Source: Lysobacter sp. (GTDB lineage Bacteria > Pseudomonadota > Gammaproteobacteria > Xanthomonadales > Xanthomonadaceae). From it: 64,000 nt of DNA. The stretch's first letter is position 1; each line of letters starts with the position of its first letter. Shown here piece by piece: positions 28,686 to 37,510 of this stretch. The stretch is from assembly GCA_019634715.1 (NCBI GenBank), contig JAHCAU010000006.1, positions 157,445 to 221,444 on the forward strand, in the 5' to 3' direction. The position numbers were made by a program, and so were the translations under genes. Below the pieces are notes generated by a model. The model was given only the letters and a program-made list of their open reading frames with translations, did no database searches and was not told where the DNA came from.

Positions 28686-29417
28686 TCAGAACGCGTGCCC
28701 CGCGCTGCGCACCGAGCGGATGATGATCTCGCCGACATCCACGTCGGCCGGCTGCGAAACGATGTAGTTCACGGCGTTCGCGACCGCATCCGCGTCGAGC
28801 GCGATGCTGCGCAGTTGGCGTACCGCCGTCGCGGTGTCGTCCACCGTGATGTCGTGCCCCAGTTCGGATTCGGTCACTCCAGGCGAGAGCGTCGTCACCC
28901 GGATCCGCGTCATCTCCTGGCGCAGGCCCTCCATGATCGCCCGCACCGCGTACTTGCTGGCGCAATAGACGCCGAACTGGCCGCCCACGGCATGCGCGCC
29001 GGTGGACGCCGTACTGATGATGTGCCCGCTGCCCTGCGCTTCCATCACGGGCAGGACAGCGGCGATGCCGTTGAGGACGCCCTTGATGTTGATGTCGACG
29101 ATGCGGTCCCACTCGTCCGTCTTCAGTGCGCTCATCGGCGACACGGGCATCACGCCGGCATTGTTGAACATCACGTCGATCCGTCCGAACGTCTCCTGGG
29201 CGAAGGCCGCGAACGTGCGGACGTTCTCGAGATCGGCGACATCGACCCTGATGTATTCGGCCGTGCCACCGTCGGCCCGGATCTCCGCAACGATCCTTTC
29301 CAGACGATCGGTGCGTCGCGCGCCGAGCACCACGCGATGGCCCTGCCTGGCCAGGGTGCGGGCGGTGGCTTCGCCGATGCCGCTGCTTGCGCCGGTGATG
29401 AGAACGATCTTGGACAT
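28686..29417 (-). CDS. Short-chain dehydrogenase/reductase
   Basis: 243 residues. Classical SDR: the NAD(P)-binding TGASSGIG (residues 8-15) followed by VVLGARRTDRLE (an Arg pair favours NADP), NNAG, the catalytic Ser region ISTASTGAHAVGG, and Tyr/Lys in YCASK. The C-terminal ending resembles the oxidoreductases often controlled by a divergent AraC regulator. It is divergent from the AraC-type gene at 29585, with a 167-bp shared promoter region, so regulation by that neighbour is likely. Substrate unknown. Confidence 0.93.
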   Translation of the reverse strand: MSKIVLITGASSGIGEATARTLARQGHRVVLGARRTDRLERIVAEIRADGGTAEYIRVDVADLENVRTFAAFAQETFGRIDVMFNNAGVMPVSPMSALKTDEWDRIVDINIKGVLNGIAAVLPVMEAQGSGHIISTASTGAHAVGGQFGVYCASKYAVRAIMEGLRQEMTRIRVTTLSPGVTESELGHDITVDDTATAVRQLRSIALDADAVANAVNYIVSQPADVDVGEIIIRSVRSAGHAF

Positions 29418-29584
29418 TGGCCTGCTCCTCGGTTGGGTTTTCACGCGCCATTCGCGTGGCAGGCAGTCTGGCCACGCACGGGTCCGCCGGGGATACCCGG
29501 ACCTCCGGGCTGATTGCACGATCCTCCAGATCGTGGAGTTTCGGCGTTGAAGCACCATCGGACCGCTCGTACCATGGCCGGCAG

Positions 29585-30508
29585 ATGAGCAGCCGAATCA
29601 ACGACTTGATGACCTCCTGCCAGCGCGACCTCGGTGCGCTGGTCGACAGGCATTCCAGCGGCGATGGCATGCATCGCACGCCCATCGAAGGCCTCCACTG
29701 CATCCGGCTGTCCTCGGTGCAGATGCAGTTGCCGACCGTCTACCAGCCATCCATCTGCGTGATCGTCCAGGGCGCCAAGCAGGTGCTGCTGGAGGACGAG
29801 ATCTACCGCTACGCGCCGCCGCAGTTCCTGGCCGTCTCCGTGGACCTGCCGCTGGTCGGCCAGGTGATCGAAGCGTCCCCAGAAGCCCCCTACCTGTGCC
29901 TGGCCATCGATCTGGATGCCCGGATCCTCGCCGACCTGATCGCGCAATCGGACGACGCCGGCTGGACGCGCGCGGACACCACGCGCGGCCTGTTCGTCGG
30001 CGACATCGATGCGGGCATGCTGGAATCCGCCCTGCGACTGGCGCGGCTGCTCGATGCCCCGCGCGACATCCCCGTGCTCGCGCCGCTGATGCTGCGCGAA
30101 TTCCACTATCGCGTGCTGCACGGTCCCTGCGGCCGCGCGATCGCGCAGATGGCCATGACCGGCAGCAAGACCTACAAGATCGGACAGATCATCCGCCGCA
30201 TCAAGGCGAAGATCGCCGAGCCGGTGCGCGTGGAGGAACTGGCCGAGATGGCGAACATGAGTCCATCCTCGTTCCACCAGCATTTCAAGGCCGTGACCGC
30301 GATGAGCCCTGTGCAGTACCAGAAGCGGCTGCGGCTCACCGAAGCCCGGCACCTCCTGCTCGCCGAGAGGATGGATGCGCAGAGCGCCGCCTATCGCGTC
30401 GGCTACCAGAGCGTCTCGCAGTTCAGCCGCGAGTACGCCCGCATGTTCGGCGCGCCGCCCATCCGCGACATCGAGCGCTTGCGCGCATCGGATGTGTTCA
30501 TCGCGTGA
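29585..30508 (+). CDS. AraC-family transcriptional regulator
   Basis: 307 residues from ATG 29585. The N-terminal AraC_N-type cupin sensor (about 20-185: IEGLHCIRLSSVQMQLPTVYQPSICVIVQGAKQVLL) is followed by the double helix-turn-helix domain (about 205-300). That domain contains VEELAEMANMSPSSFHQHFKAVT and the AraC signature RVGYQSVSQFSREYARMFGAPP. Divergent from the SDR gene, which is its probable target. This N-terminal family commonly controls a single adjacent oxidoreductase gene. Confidence 0.93.
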   Translation: MSSRINDLMTSCQRDLGALVDRHSSGDGMHRTPIEGLHCIRLSSVQMQLPTVYQPSICVIVQGAKQVLLEDEIYRYAPPQFLAVSVDLPLVGQVIEASPEAPYLCLAIDLDARILADLIAQSDDAGWTRADTTRGLFVGDIDAGMLESALRLARLLDAPRDIPVLAPLMLREFHYRVLHGPCGRAIAQMAMTGSKTYKIGQIIRRIKAKIAEPVRVEELAEMANMSPSSFHQHFKAVTAMSPVQYQKRLRLTEARHLLLAERMDAQSAAYRVGYQSVSQFSREYARMFGAPPIRDIERLRASDVFIA

Positions 30509-30808
30509 CGAACCTGCCCGCGGGCGGCCCGTGGCTCGACCAGGCGCCCGTCGAGGACGCCGATGATGATCGGGCGAAGGCGACGTCGGTCACGAGGCTC
30601 ATGGGGATCATGGAGGGCTCCGCGGATGGCATGCAGGGCCGGACCGTGGATCATCTCCGACAGGACGGGCGCGGACTGCGCGACACCGGCGAGGCATCGC
30701 ATCGACCGCCCTCCGACGGAGCGCATCGCTCCATCGGGATGCCTGTCCGTGCAAGGCTTGCCGCATCGTGCAAGGTTTGCGTGACGGTCGGCGCTGCGTC
30801 GCTGCGGT
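30509..30808. other. Intergenic region, nothing recognised
   Basis: 300 bp between the AraC-type gene and the small hydrophilic gene. No ORF here has coding character, and no palindrome stronger than background or T-tract terminator stands out. Confidence 0.4.
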
Positions 30809-31045
30809 TCAGCGTCGCAGGTCGGGGATGCGATCCTGCGAATCGAGATCGTCCGCATCCGCGCCCGGCTGGGCGGAACGCTTGTCCTTCCTGGCTTGCT
30901 GCGCACTGGTCGGCGGCTTGTGCGCCGGGCTGTCCGGCGCGTTGCTGCCCTGCTTCCTGCCCGGAAAGACCACGTCAGGCGCGTCCTGGCGATTGCGCGT
31001 CTGGTCGTTTTCCTTCCGCGTCTGCTCGTCTTTTTTCTGCGTCAT
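30809..31045 (-). CDS. Small hydrophilic hypothetical protein
   Basis: 78 residues: an extremely polar, disordered-looking sequence (MTQKKDEQTRKENDQTRNRQD, then PTSAQQARKDKRSAQPG, ending DSQDRIPDLRR). No domain is visible. The start is preceded by GGAGCGATGCC, a fair ribosome site. The composition resembles small stress-type intrinsically disordered proteins, but that is a compositional remark only. It could be a chance ORF, though its amino-acid make-up is unlike the Arg/Ala/Pro shadow ORFs of this GC-rich DNA. Confidence 0.5.
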   Translation of the reverse strand: MTQKKDEQTRKENDQTRNRQDAPDVVFPGRKQGSNAPDSPAHKPPTSAQQARKDKRSAQPGADADDLDSQDRIPDLRR

Positions 31046-31217
31046 GGCATCGCTCCTGAAGCCCCGGCGTCATCGCCGGCTCATGCCTGTGCCGCAAGCA
31101 GCGTGCCAGCGCAGCCTGGTGTTTCACGCCGAACCGCAGCAAGACTTCGACGAGCAGGCAGGCAGGCTCACACGACCGCGCCCATCGACGGGCGCGGTCA
31201 CGTGCGCGTTCACGCAA

Positions 31218-32912
31218 TCACTGCAAGGACAGACTGGCCTGATCGTTGAGTGCGGAGGCGTCGAACTGGTTCACGCCGATGCGCACCTTCAACTCGGTCT
31301 GCGCAAGCTCGGCGGGCACCTGCACCTGCAGCCGCAGCGGCCCGGTCGGGGTCTCGGGATCCAGGTCCGTGCCCAGCGGCCAGAGCGAAGGCAGGTAGGC
31401 GCAGCTCAACCCGTTCGCCGGAGCGGGTGCGCAGACCCAGCCATCGCCCGCGATCTTCTGCGGGGCCAGCGCATCCGTCGTCTCAATCAGCGCGACGAGT
31501 CCGCTCGCCACCCCGCGCCCATTGGTGTGGGCGCCGTAGATCAGGCTGCCGCGCAACTCGACCTCGTGGATGCGAAGCCCTGAAGCCGTCTCATCGCGCG
31601 CGATGTGCTGCAAGCGAGCGCGGACATCGAGCGGCGCGAGGCCGGCGAAGCGGCGCTGGAAGGCATGCGTATACGACTGCGCCGGAACGACGGATTGCCA
31701 GACCACCTGGGTATCGCCATCGGCGTCCATCGCCACATCGGGGTAGTCGGTGCGCGCACTGCCCTGCGAACTGGACCGCTCCGGCCCCAGCGGGCTGCCG
31801 TTGGCATGGAAGTGGCGCACGTAGATATGGCCATCGGAACGCCGCCACACCGCTGCGAAATCGCCGGTCTGGCGCGCCATGGCGACATTCGGATGCGCGG
31901 GCTCTTCCTTCGGGTAGGATTCGCGCGCGGCGAGGACGAACTCGCTGCCGGCGCGCGCGCCGCTGGGCAGCAGGCGCTGGCCGACGATGCGCAGCCCGGG
32001 CGAACGGCTGTACTGCTTCCACACGACGACGGCGTTGCCGGCAGCGTCCATGGCCACGTCCGGCCGCGGCACGGTCGCGGGCGCAAGACTGTTCACCCGC
32101 GTGATCGCGCCGAGCGTGCCATTCGCGAGGCGTCGGCGCATCCACACTTCTTCGCTCGTGCCGCCACGGTTCTCGCTCCAGACCGCCAGCGCGTTGCCGG
32201 CGTCGTCCATGGCCAGCCGAGGCCAGGTCAGCTGGCTGGCGGAGGTACCGCTGGCGATCAGCTCCGGTACGCCCAGCGGCATGCCGTTCGCATCGAATGA
32301 GGCCAGGTACAGCGCGCGCTGTCCGTTGCCGGGATAGCTGAGCCAGACGATGCCGTGGCTGCCATCGCTGCGCATGGCGATCTGCGCGTTGCCCGCTTCG
32401 GGCGTGCCGGGCGGGTCGACGCGCTGTTCGTACGTCAGCGCCTGGCCATGGCGGTCGAAGCTGCGCCGGAACACGTGGGGCATGCCGCCCAGCCACGACT
32501 CCGTCTGCGTCCAGACCACGGTGAACGCGCCGTCGGCGCTCATCGCGACCTGTGGATACGCATACGAGCCGACGATCGCGGTGTTGTTGACCTGGATCGG
32601 CTCGCCGTAAGGCAGGCCCGCGGCATCGTGCCGCTGCAGGCGCAGATGCTGGCTGCCACGCCGATCGAGCCACACCGTGACCGAACGTCCCTCGGCGTCC
32701 ATCGCGCTCACCACCTGCTCCTGGCGGGCCGTACCCGCCAACGGGTCGACGGCGTGCGCATCGAACACCGCAGCGCCAGCGGTGTTCGTCGCATGGGCAG
32801 CACCGGCCAGGGCCGAGCCGAGGCAGGCCAGCAGGCCGAGCGCGCGCAGGCCGGAAAACTCGTGCCGGCGCGATCGCGGCATGGCTGCCGGCACATCTTG
32901 AATTCGTTGCAT
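31218..32912 (-). CDS. Large secreted repeat protein (beta-propeller-like)
   Basis: 564 residues from the start at 32912, preceded by AGGAAGG. A long signal peptide ends near AHA (about residue 44). The mature part has at least six repeats of a motif xxAMDxxGxxxVVW (for example PQVAMSADGAFTVVW, PDVAMDAAGNAVVVW, PDVAMDADGDTQVVW) spaced about 50-60 residues apart, as expected for blades of a propeller. A beta-rich C-terminal domain of about 130 residues follows. I know no enzyme with this pattern; a binding or surface role is likely. The kelch-type protein gene at 33443 is divergent from it. Confidence 0.8.
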   Translation of the reverse strand: MQRIQDVPAAMPRSRRHEFSGLRALGLLACLGSALAGAAHATNTAGAAVFDAHAVDPLAGTARQEQVVSAMDAEGRSVTVWLDRRGSQHLRLQRHDAAGLPYGEPIQVNNTAIVGSYAYPQVAMSADGAFTVVWTQTESWLGGMPHVFRRSFDRHGQALTYEQRVDPPGTPEAGNAQIAMRSDGSHGIVWLSYPGNGQRALYLASFDANGMPLGVPELIASGTSASQLTWPRLAMDDAGNALAVWSENRGGTSEEVWMRRRLANGTLGAITRVNSLAPATVPRPDVAMDAAGNAVVVWKQYSRSPGLRIVGQRLLPSGARAGSEFVLAARESYPKEEPAHPNVAMARQTGDFAAVWRRSDGHIYVRHFHANGSPLGPERSSSQGSARTDYPDVAMDADGDTQVVWQSVVPAQSYTHAFQRRFAGLAPLDVRARLQHIARDETASGLRIHEVELRGSLIYGAHTNGRGVASGLVALIETTDALAPQKIAGDGWVCAPAPANGLSCAYLPSLWPLGTDLDPETPTGPLRLQVQVPAELAQTELKVRIGVNQFDASALNDQASLSLQ

Positions 32913-33442
32913 GTGAACCTTCCTGTGGTGGGTTGTCATCGGGCCACCGGCGGCAGCCCACACCAGAATCGGCAAAGGACATCGAACCAACAATGCCGGA
33001 GATGTCAGGCGCGCACTTGACGATCCGTCAGCCGCGATCGGGATGCGCATCGCGCACGTGCGTCGAATTCGCTCTTGTAGGGCGGGCTCCAGCCCGCCGT
33101 TGCAATGCGCGGCATTCCGCGCACCGCCAAGGATGCATCACGAAGACATGCTGTTTCCTGCAGGTTTTCTTCGGCGGGCTTGCGCCCGCCCCACGGCGCA
33201 GAAAACCAACGGCCTGCCAGCGACGACAATCGGCATTCACGACGATACCCGTGGTCTCAATCCGCGATACCCCATCGGGCGATGATGGCGGTCGGCGCTT
33301 CGCCGCGCCTAGGCTGTGCCGCCGGCGACCCATGGCGATCCTCCATCCGAATGCCTGCACACCACGCGACGACGCCGGACGCGTCATCGGGTCGCGGCAC
33401 AGCGCGTATCACCCTCCTTCAACGCTCAGGACGACAAGCACA
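32913..33442. other. Divergent promoter region with a REP-like palindrome pair
   Basis: 530 bp between two divergent genes for secreted propeller-type proteins. It contains two family-typical palindromes: a GTAGGGCGGGCT...AGCCCGCC unit at about 33077-33098 and a GGCGGGCTTGCGCCCGCCCCAC unit at about 33173-33194, in opposite orientation (a BIME-like pair). A TAGGCT that could be a -10 box lies near 33310. No credible gene in either strand. Confidence 0.55.
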
Positions 33443-34570
33443 ATGACAACGACGCATCATGGCCGCACTTCCGCTTTCCATTCCGTCGCTTCCCGAAGGC
33501 TGCTCGCCGCAGCCGCACTGCTGGCCTCGCTCACCGTCTCCGGGCTGGCCAGTGCCGCAGGCTGGACCGCCGGCCCCGCCATGAACCACGCACGCGCCGG
33601 TGCCGGTTCGGTGACGCTGGCCGACGGCCGGGTCATGCTGGTCGGCGGCGCCGATGCGAAACGCTCGGCCTTCGCCTTCTACACCGCGGATCTCTACAAC
33701 CCCGCCACCAATGCCTGGACCCAGAGCAGCTACAGCATCGCGCCCCACTACCTGCCGGGCATCGCGCTGCTGCAGAACGGCAACGTGCTGATCGCCGGCG
33801 GGCTGGGCAGTTCCGGCATCCAGTCGACGGCCGAAATCTATGCCCCCGCCAGCAACACATGGACCATCGCCTCGCCGCTGAACCAGCAACGCTATGCGCT
33901 CACGCTGACGACCCTGCAGAACGGTCACGTGCTGGCGGTCGGCGGCGTGATCACCAACGGCACGCCGCAGGCCACCGTCGAGCGCTACAACCCGGCCACG
34001 AACACATGGACGCTGGTCGCCCCGCTCGCCACCGCACGCCGCGACCACACGGCAACGCTGCTCGGCAACGGCAAGGTGCTGGTGACCGGTGGCGAAGGCG
34101 CAGGCTGGATCCCGCTGTCCAGCGCCGAACTGTATGACCCGGCCACCAACACCTGGAGTCCGGCGGGCAATCTCGCCGCCGTCCGCAGCTTCCATACCGC
34201 GACCGCGCTCGCCAACGGCGACGTGCTGGTGGTGGGCGGCCTGGGCAACAACGGCCCGATCGCAGGCACGGAACGCTACTCGCTCGCGACCAACACCTGG
34301 AGCAGCGCCGGCACGCTGACATCGGCGCGCCAGCAGCATGCCGCAATCGCCATGCCCAGCGGCAAGGTGCTGATCGCCGGCGGCTGGCCCGCCACCACCA
34401 CGACCGAACTCTACGACCCGGCCACCAGCACCTGGTCCGTCGCCGGCCATCTGGCCCAGGGTCGCAACCTGGTGGGCGCCGGCCTCGCCGGCAACGGCAA
34501 GGCCGTCGTCGCAGGCGGCAGCTCATCGATCAACGTCAGGCTGTCGAGCAGCGAGCTCTACACCGAGTAA
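33443..34570 (+). CDS. Secreted kelch-repeat protein
   Basis: 375 residues from ATG 33443. The N-terminal signal (about 1-38, LASAA) is followed by six to seven kelch repeats of about 50 residues, each with a ...LYNPATNTW... strand and a ...GGL/GGxG... turn (for example RVMLVGGAD, NVLIAGGLG, HVLAVGGV, KVLVTGGEG, DVLVVGGLG, KVLIAGGW). The closing strand SSELYTE completes a single beta-propeller. The role is probably extracellular binding (carbohydrate or protein); no catalytic residues can be named. It is divergent from the other propeller-like gene. Confidence 0.88.
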   Translation: MTTTHHGRTSAFHSVASRRLLAAAALLASLTVSGLASAAGWTAGPAMNHARAGAGSVTLADGRVMLVGGADAKRSAFAFYTADLYNPATNAWTQSSYSIAPHYLPGIALLQNGNVLIAGGLGSSGIQSTAEIYAPASNTWTIASPLNQQRYALTLTTLQNGHVLAVGGVITNGTPQATVERYNPATNTWTLVAPLATARRDHTATLLGNGKVLVTGGEGAGWIPLSSAELYDPATNTWSPAGNLAAVRSFHTATALANGDVLVVGGLGNNGPIAGTERYSLATNTWSSAGTLTSARQQHAAIAMPSGKVLIAGGWPATTTTELYDPATSTWSVAGHLAQGRNLVGAGLAGNGKAVVAGGSSSINVRLSSSELYTE

Positions 34571-34659
34571 TCCGCATCGGGCCATCACGACGCGATGTGC
34601 AGGACGGTCCGCGTCCTGCACATCGTCCGCAGCTCCGGCACGACGCAATCCACCGAAGG

Positions 34660-34792
34660 CGCCATGGCTCGCGCCGCAAACCGAACAGGTGTCGTTGTGC
34701 GGATATCTCGCGCGGGACGTCCATTGCCACTTGCGGCTCATCGCTTCCTCATCGGCGGGTGCAAGGCCCGGGATTCAACCGCCTTGCGGGGT
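34660..34792. repeat. Degenerate copy of the palindromic repeat at 36607-36745
   Basis: This stretch aligns with 36627-36770 over about 130 bp (shared CGCCATGGCTCGCGCCGC, GCGGATATCT, CGTCCATTGCCACTTGCGGC and ATCGGCGGGTGCAAG blocks), but lacks the left 20 bp of the palindrome. It is the main content of the 342-bp gap between the kelch gene and the first accessory lipoprotein, and marks the left edge of the effector/immunity region. Confidence 0.7.
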
Positions 34793-34912
34793 CTGCGCAT
34801 CGACATATACTTGCGCCCTGCATCCAACGAGCAGGGACGCATGGTGATGAAGGACGCGAATCGCTTCTTTCCGCCACGGTCTGGAATTCATCCAATGGCA
34901 GAGAAGGCAGGA

Positions 34913-35488
34913 ATGAAAACCAGGGCCTGGCCATGCCTCGGCATCGGGGCCTTTCTCGCCTTTTCCGTCATGTCCGCAACGGGCTGCGCGAAATCCCCAT
35001 CGCAGGTGGCGACATCGCCTGCGCCCTCCCCGGACGCAAAGGACGCAAAGCCGGATCTCCCGACATCGACGCCATTCGCGGGTGTCTGGGAATCCTGCGC
35101 GGGCACCGATGCTCCAGAGCAGTGCAGCCGCTATCTGCTGCTGCAACGTGGGAAGCGCATCTGCGGTACATGGTCGTATTTCGCTTCCGGCAACAGCTAC
35201 GAGGGCCGGGTCATCGCGGAGGCAATGTCGCATCTGGAAGCACGACGCAAGCGGATTTGCGGTCGCCCCGGTAGCGAGACCGACACCGAGTGCGACACCG
35301 GCTGGGAGACCATCGATCGACCCTTGCGCTTGTGCAACGACAAGCTGGGCGATCTGGACAGCAAGGATGGCCGCTGCTTCGCCGATTTCGAACGCGTCGA
35401 AAGCAGAGGTCCGGAACTTGAGAAATTTGCCGGACAGGCATGGGTCCAAGCTTGTCTTTCACAGGATGACAAAAAGCATGTGCCATGA
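34913..35488 (+). CDS. Predicted lipoprotein, possible orphan effector-immunity protein
   Basis: 191 residues. The start at 34913 (MKTRAWPCLGIG...) has a good GAAGGCAGGA site and gives a lipoprotein signal with lipobox ATGC. The mature protein begins with a Pro/Ala/Asp linker (SPAPSPDAKDAK) and then a globular domain with many cysteines (GVWESCAG, QCSRYLLL, RICGTWSYFASG, CDTGWETI, LCND). Periplasmic lipoproteins of this size next to XVIPCD effectors act as immunity proteins. Here no effector follows directly, so it would be an orphan. Composition is less GC-rich than the core genes. The function is an inference from context. Confidence 0.6.
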   Translation: MKTRAWPCLGIGAFLAFSVMSATGCAKSPSQVATSPAPSPDAKDAKPDLPTSTPFAGVWESCAGTDAPEQCSRYLLLQRGKRICGTWSYFASGNSYEGRVIAEAMSHLEARRKRICGRPGSETDTECDTGWETIDRPLRLCNDKLGDLDSKDGRCFADFERVESRGPELEKFAGQAWVQACLSQDDKKHVP

Positions 35489-35645
35489 CCGGACAGGCGA
35501 CGCTGGCGACAAAGCAGCCGCTGAAGTCGCCATCTGCCCGGTGCCAGTGGCGACGCACCTTGCCTGCGGAAGCAATACGCTGCGTGTTGCATGCAGACCG
35601 CACGCTCGGGCACACTCGCAGCTTCATTCGAGCGGGCATGGACGC

Positions 35646-36236
35646 ATGGAAATGAACAGCGCGAGCCCTTTCCTGAATAACCGCAGCATGATGCGAGTTG
35701 CTTTGAGTGTATTGCTGGCTGCTGGAGCAGGCGCATGCGCGCATACGCCTGGCGATCCCGGCAAGAGCACGAAGCCTTCCGCGCCCGGGCAGTCTGTCGA
35801 TCGATCGTCACCCCTATCGCCTTCCAGCGCCCTCGTACCGGAGTCGCTGAGAGGCGTCTGGTATGCGGACGATGCCGAGGCACGCGCGGCGTGCAAGACC
35901 TATCTCTCCACGGACGCGGCAACGATCGAACGGACCGGTCATGACCCCTTGGTTGGCGCCGTGGTCGTGACCCGCACGATGATGCACTGGTACTCGGAAT
36001 ACGGGGAAGGCAATTTTTTCCGCATCGATGCCGCCACCAAGACCGACGACGGCGCGTGGGCGCTCTCCGGGCAGGTATTCATGGATGCGCTGCCGGATGC
36101 AGGTGAGCGAGGCACCGAACACGCCGAGCGATTCAGGCTGTCCGGACAGGGCCGCGCCGTTTCCTTCGTGGATTCGGAAGGCCATTCGTTCTTCAGGTGC
36201 GGTGACGTGCGAAGCGATCTGTATTCAGTGCAGTGA
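35646..36236 (+). CDS. Predicted lipoprotein, possible effector-immunity protein
   Basis: 196 residues from ATG 35646. Alternative starts at 35688/35691 (MMRVALSVLL) would give a tighter signal peptide; the lipobox AGAC is the same. The mature part has a linker (STKPSAPGQSVDRSS) and a domain opening RGVWYADDAEARAACKTYL, echoing the GVW...C of the previous lipoprotein. It is followed after 45 bp by an unusually strong ribosome site and a short truncated reading frame (36282), the arrangement expected for an immunity gene preceding an effector gene that has been lost. The role is inferred. Confidence 0.6.
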   Translation: MEMNSASPFLNNRSMMRVALSVLLAAGAGACAHTPGDPGKSTKPSAPGQSVDRSSPLSPSSALVPESLRGVWYADDAEARAACKTYLSTDAATIERTGHDPLVGAVVVTRTMMHWYSEYGEGNFFRIDAATKTDDGAWALSGQVFMDALPDAGERGTEHAERFRLSGQGRAVSFVDSEGHSFFRCGDVRSDLYSVQ

Positions 36237-36281
36237 TGGTTTTCTCAGCGCATCACAAGAAGCCACAAGGAGGAGGCACGC

Positions 36282-36389
36282 ATGCCTGAAACACCCAGGA
36301 CATACATCGTCAAGCAACTGGTGTCCGATCATCGCGGCGAGCCTTACCGCTCCGCGCACACACTGCGCTGGTTTCGCAAAGGGCGATGA
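36282..36389 (+). pseudogene. Truncated 5' end of a lost gene, possibly a T4SS effector
   Basis: A very strong AAGGAGGAGG ribosome site 7 nt before ATG 36282 drives a frame of only 35 codons (MPETPRTYIVKQLVSDHRGE...) that stops just inside the direct repeat starting at 36369. The start signal is much too good for a chance ORF, and the frame is cut where the sequence switches to repeat DNA. Position directly after a lipoprotein gene suggests an effector whose body was removed by recombination. Confidence 0.5.
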
Positions 36390-36435
36390 ACTGCGGCGGG
36401 ACTTCGACGAGCAGGACGTTGGGCTGCTTGAGCAT
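36310..36435 (-). pseudogene. Remnant of the small gene at 40382-40555
   Basis: The first 22 codons (MLKQPNVLLVEVPPQFIALC...) are identical to the intact 57-residue gene at 40555-40382. After the repeat boundary the frame runs into unrelated sequence and ends after 41 codons. It is a by-product of the 220-bp direct repeat. Confidence 0.65.
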
Positions 36436-36588
36436 GACGGCATTCCTTGATTCGCCCGACGCCCACCGTGGGCGCCGTTGGCGAGTCAATTCCGCATCGC
36501 GCGAAGGCGCGTCAAGGTTTGCACCGCAACTCGCCTCGACCTTGACGCGCCGAGCACGGTGCGACAGTGGGACGGCAACGGGGCACAC
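36369..36588. repeat. 220-bp direct repeat, left copy
   Basis: Matches 40489-40708 at a constant offset of 4120 bp with only scattered substitutions and no indel. It begins TGGTTTCGCA and ends CGGGGCACAC. It carries the start region and upstream of the small MLKQP gene. The two copies bracket the lipoprotein plus broken lipase-effector unit. Confidence 0.85.
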
Positions 36589-36606
36589 TCCACACACTGT
36601 CAGCGT

Positions 36607-36745
36607 CGTAGGGCGGGTCTTGCACCCGCCATGGCTCGCGCCGCATACCGCAGAGGTATCGTTTTGCGGATATCTTGCGCCGGGTCGTCCATTGCCACTT
36701 GCGGCGCATCGCTTCTTCATCGGCGGGTGCAAGACCCGCCCTACG
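36607..36745. repeat. 139-bp palindromic repeat with 24-bp perfect ends
   Basis: A perfect 24-bp inverted repeat (36607-36630 and 36722-36745; CGTAGGGCGGGTCTTG...) encloses about 90 bp that is also present in degenerate form at 34660-34792. A family-typical non-coding dispersed element (GTAGGGCGGG ends). Confidence 0.8.
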
Positions 36746-36859
36746 GGATTCACCCGCCTTGCGGGTTGCATTCCGGGATGGCGAATCCTGAACCGGATCG
36801 CATTGACACCCATCGCTCCCGCAGCCAGCATCCGCTCATTACGCGCCCGAAGGATCTCC

Positions 36860-37510
36860 ATGACGCGCCATGCCCCAACCCGCTCCGCGGCCGCCCTCCT
36901 TGCCCTGCTGGCGACGGCCGTGCTGTTGCCAGGCTGCCAGAACCCAGGAACCCCCTCGATGTCCACTTCCAAGCTCGACACGATGATCAAGGAAACCCCG
37001 AACCCCAAGCAGGCCTACCGCATCGAGATGCGCATCGAGAACGCACCGGGGCCGTTCGGCCTGGTCGAAGGCGCCGCTCAATACGACGTGCAGAATTACG
37101 AGGAGTGCGGCGAGATCAACCGTGTCGCCGGCACGATCTCGCGGATCACCGTCAGCCCGGAGATCATCTGGACGCCCAAGGGCGATGGCGTCTACGAGGC
37201 AGTGGTCCTCGCGGACCGCATGCTGGACGAAGACTATTTCGGTCGTGGCGTGTGCCGCTGGGGGATGACGGAGGTGCGGGCTGCGCTGCGCGCGACTGGC
37301 ACCAAGGGCGAAACGCGCTTCGTGCCGGGCTTGCTCCCGGAAGAAATCCGCAGTGGCCAACCTGTTACTTGGTACTTCGTGCATCGTCTCTATCCGAAGG
37401 CTGAGCTTCAAGAGGACTTTGTCGATCTCGGTAGCCGGGATATCAGCGAGTACAAGCCCGAGTTACGGGACAGCACATTTACGGTGACGTTCACGAGAAA
37501 GGGTGACTGA
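36860..37510 (+). CDS. Predicted immunity lipoprotein for the adjacent lipase effector
   Basis: 216 residues from ATG 36860, with AAGGAT upstream. Signal peptide with lipobox LPGC (about residues 23-26), then a domain without cysteine clusters (KQAYRIEMRIENAPGPFGLVEGAAQYDV..., FTVTFTRKGD at the end). Its stop lies 2 bp before the start of the lipase effector reading frame, so they are translationally linked. In the Xanthomonas citri X-T4SS, effectors are paired with periplasmic lipoprotein inhibitors encoded next to them; this pair fits that rule. No domain family recognised; the role is inferred from context. Confidence 0.7.
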   Translation: MTRHAPTRSAAALLALLATAVLLPGCQNPGTPSMSTSKLDTMIKETPNPKQAYRIEMRIENAPGPFGLVEGAAQYDVQNYEECGEINRVAGTISRITVSPEIIWTPKGDGVYEAVVLADRMLDEDYFGRGVCRWGMTEVRAALRATGTKGETRFVPGLLPEEIRSGQPVTWYFVHRLYPKAELQEDFVDLGSRDISEYKPELRDSTFTVTFTRKGD

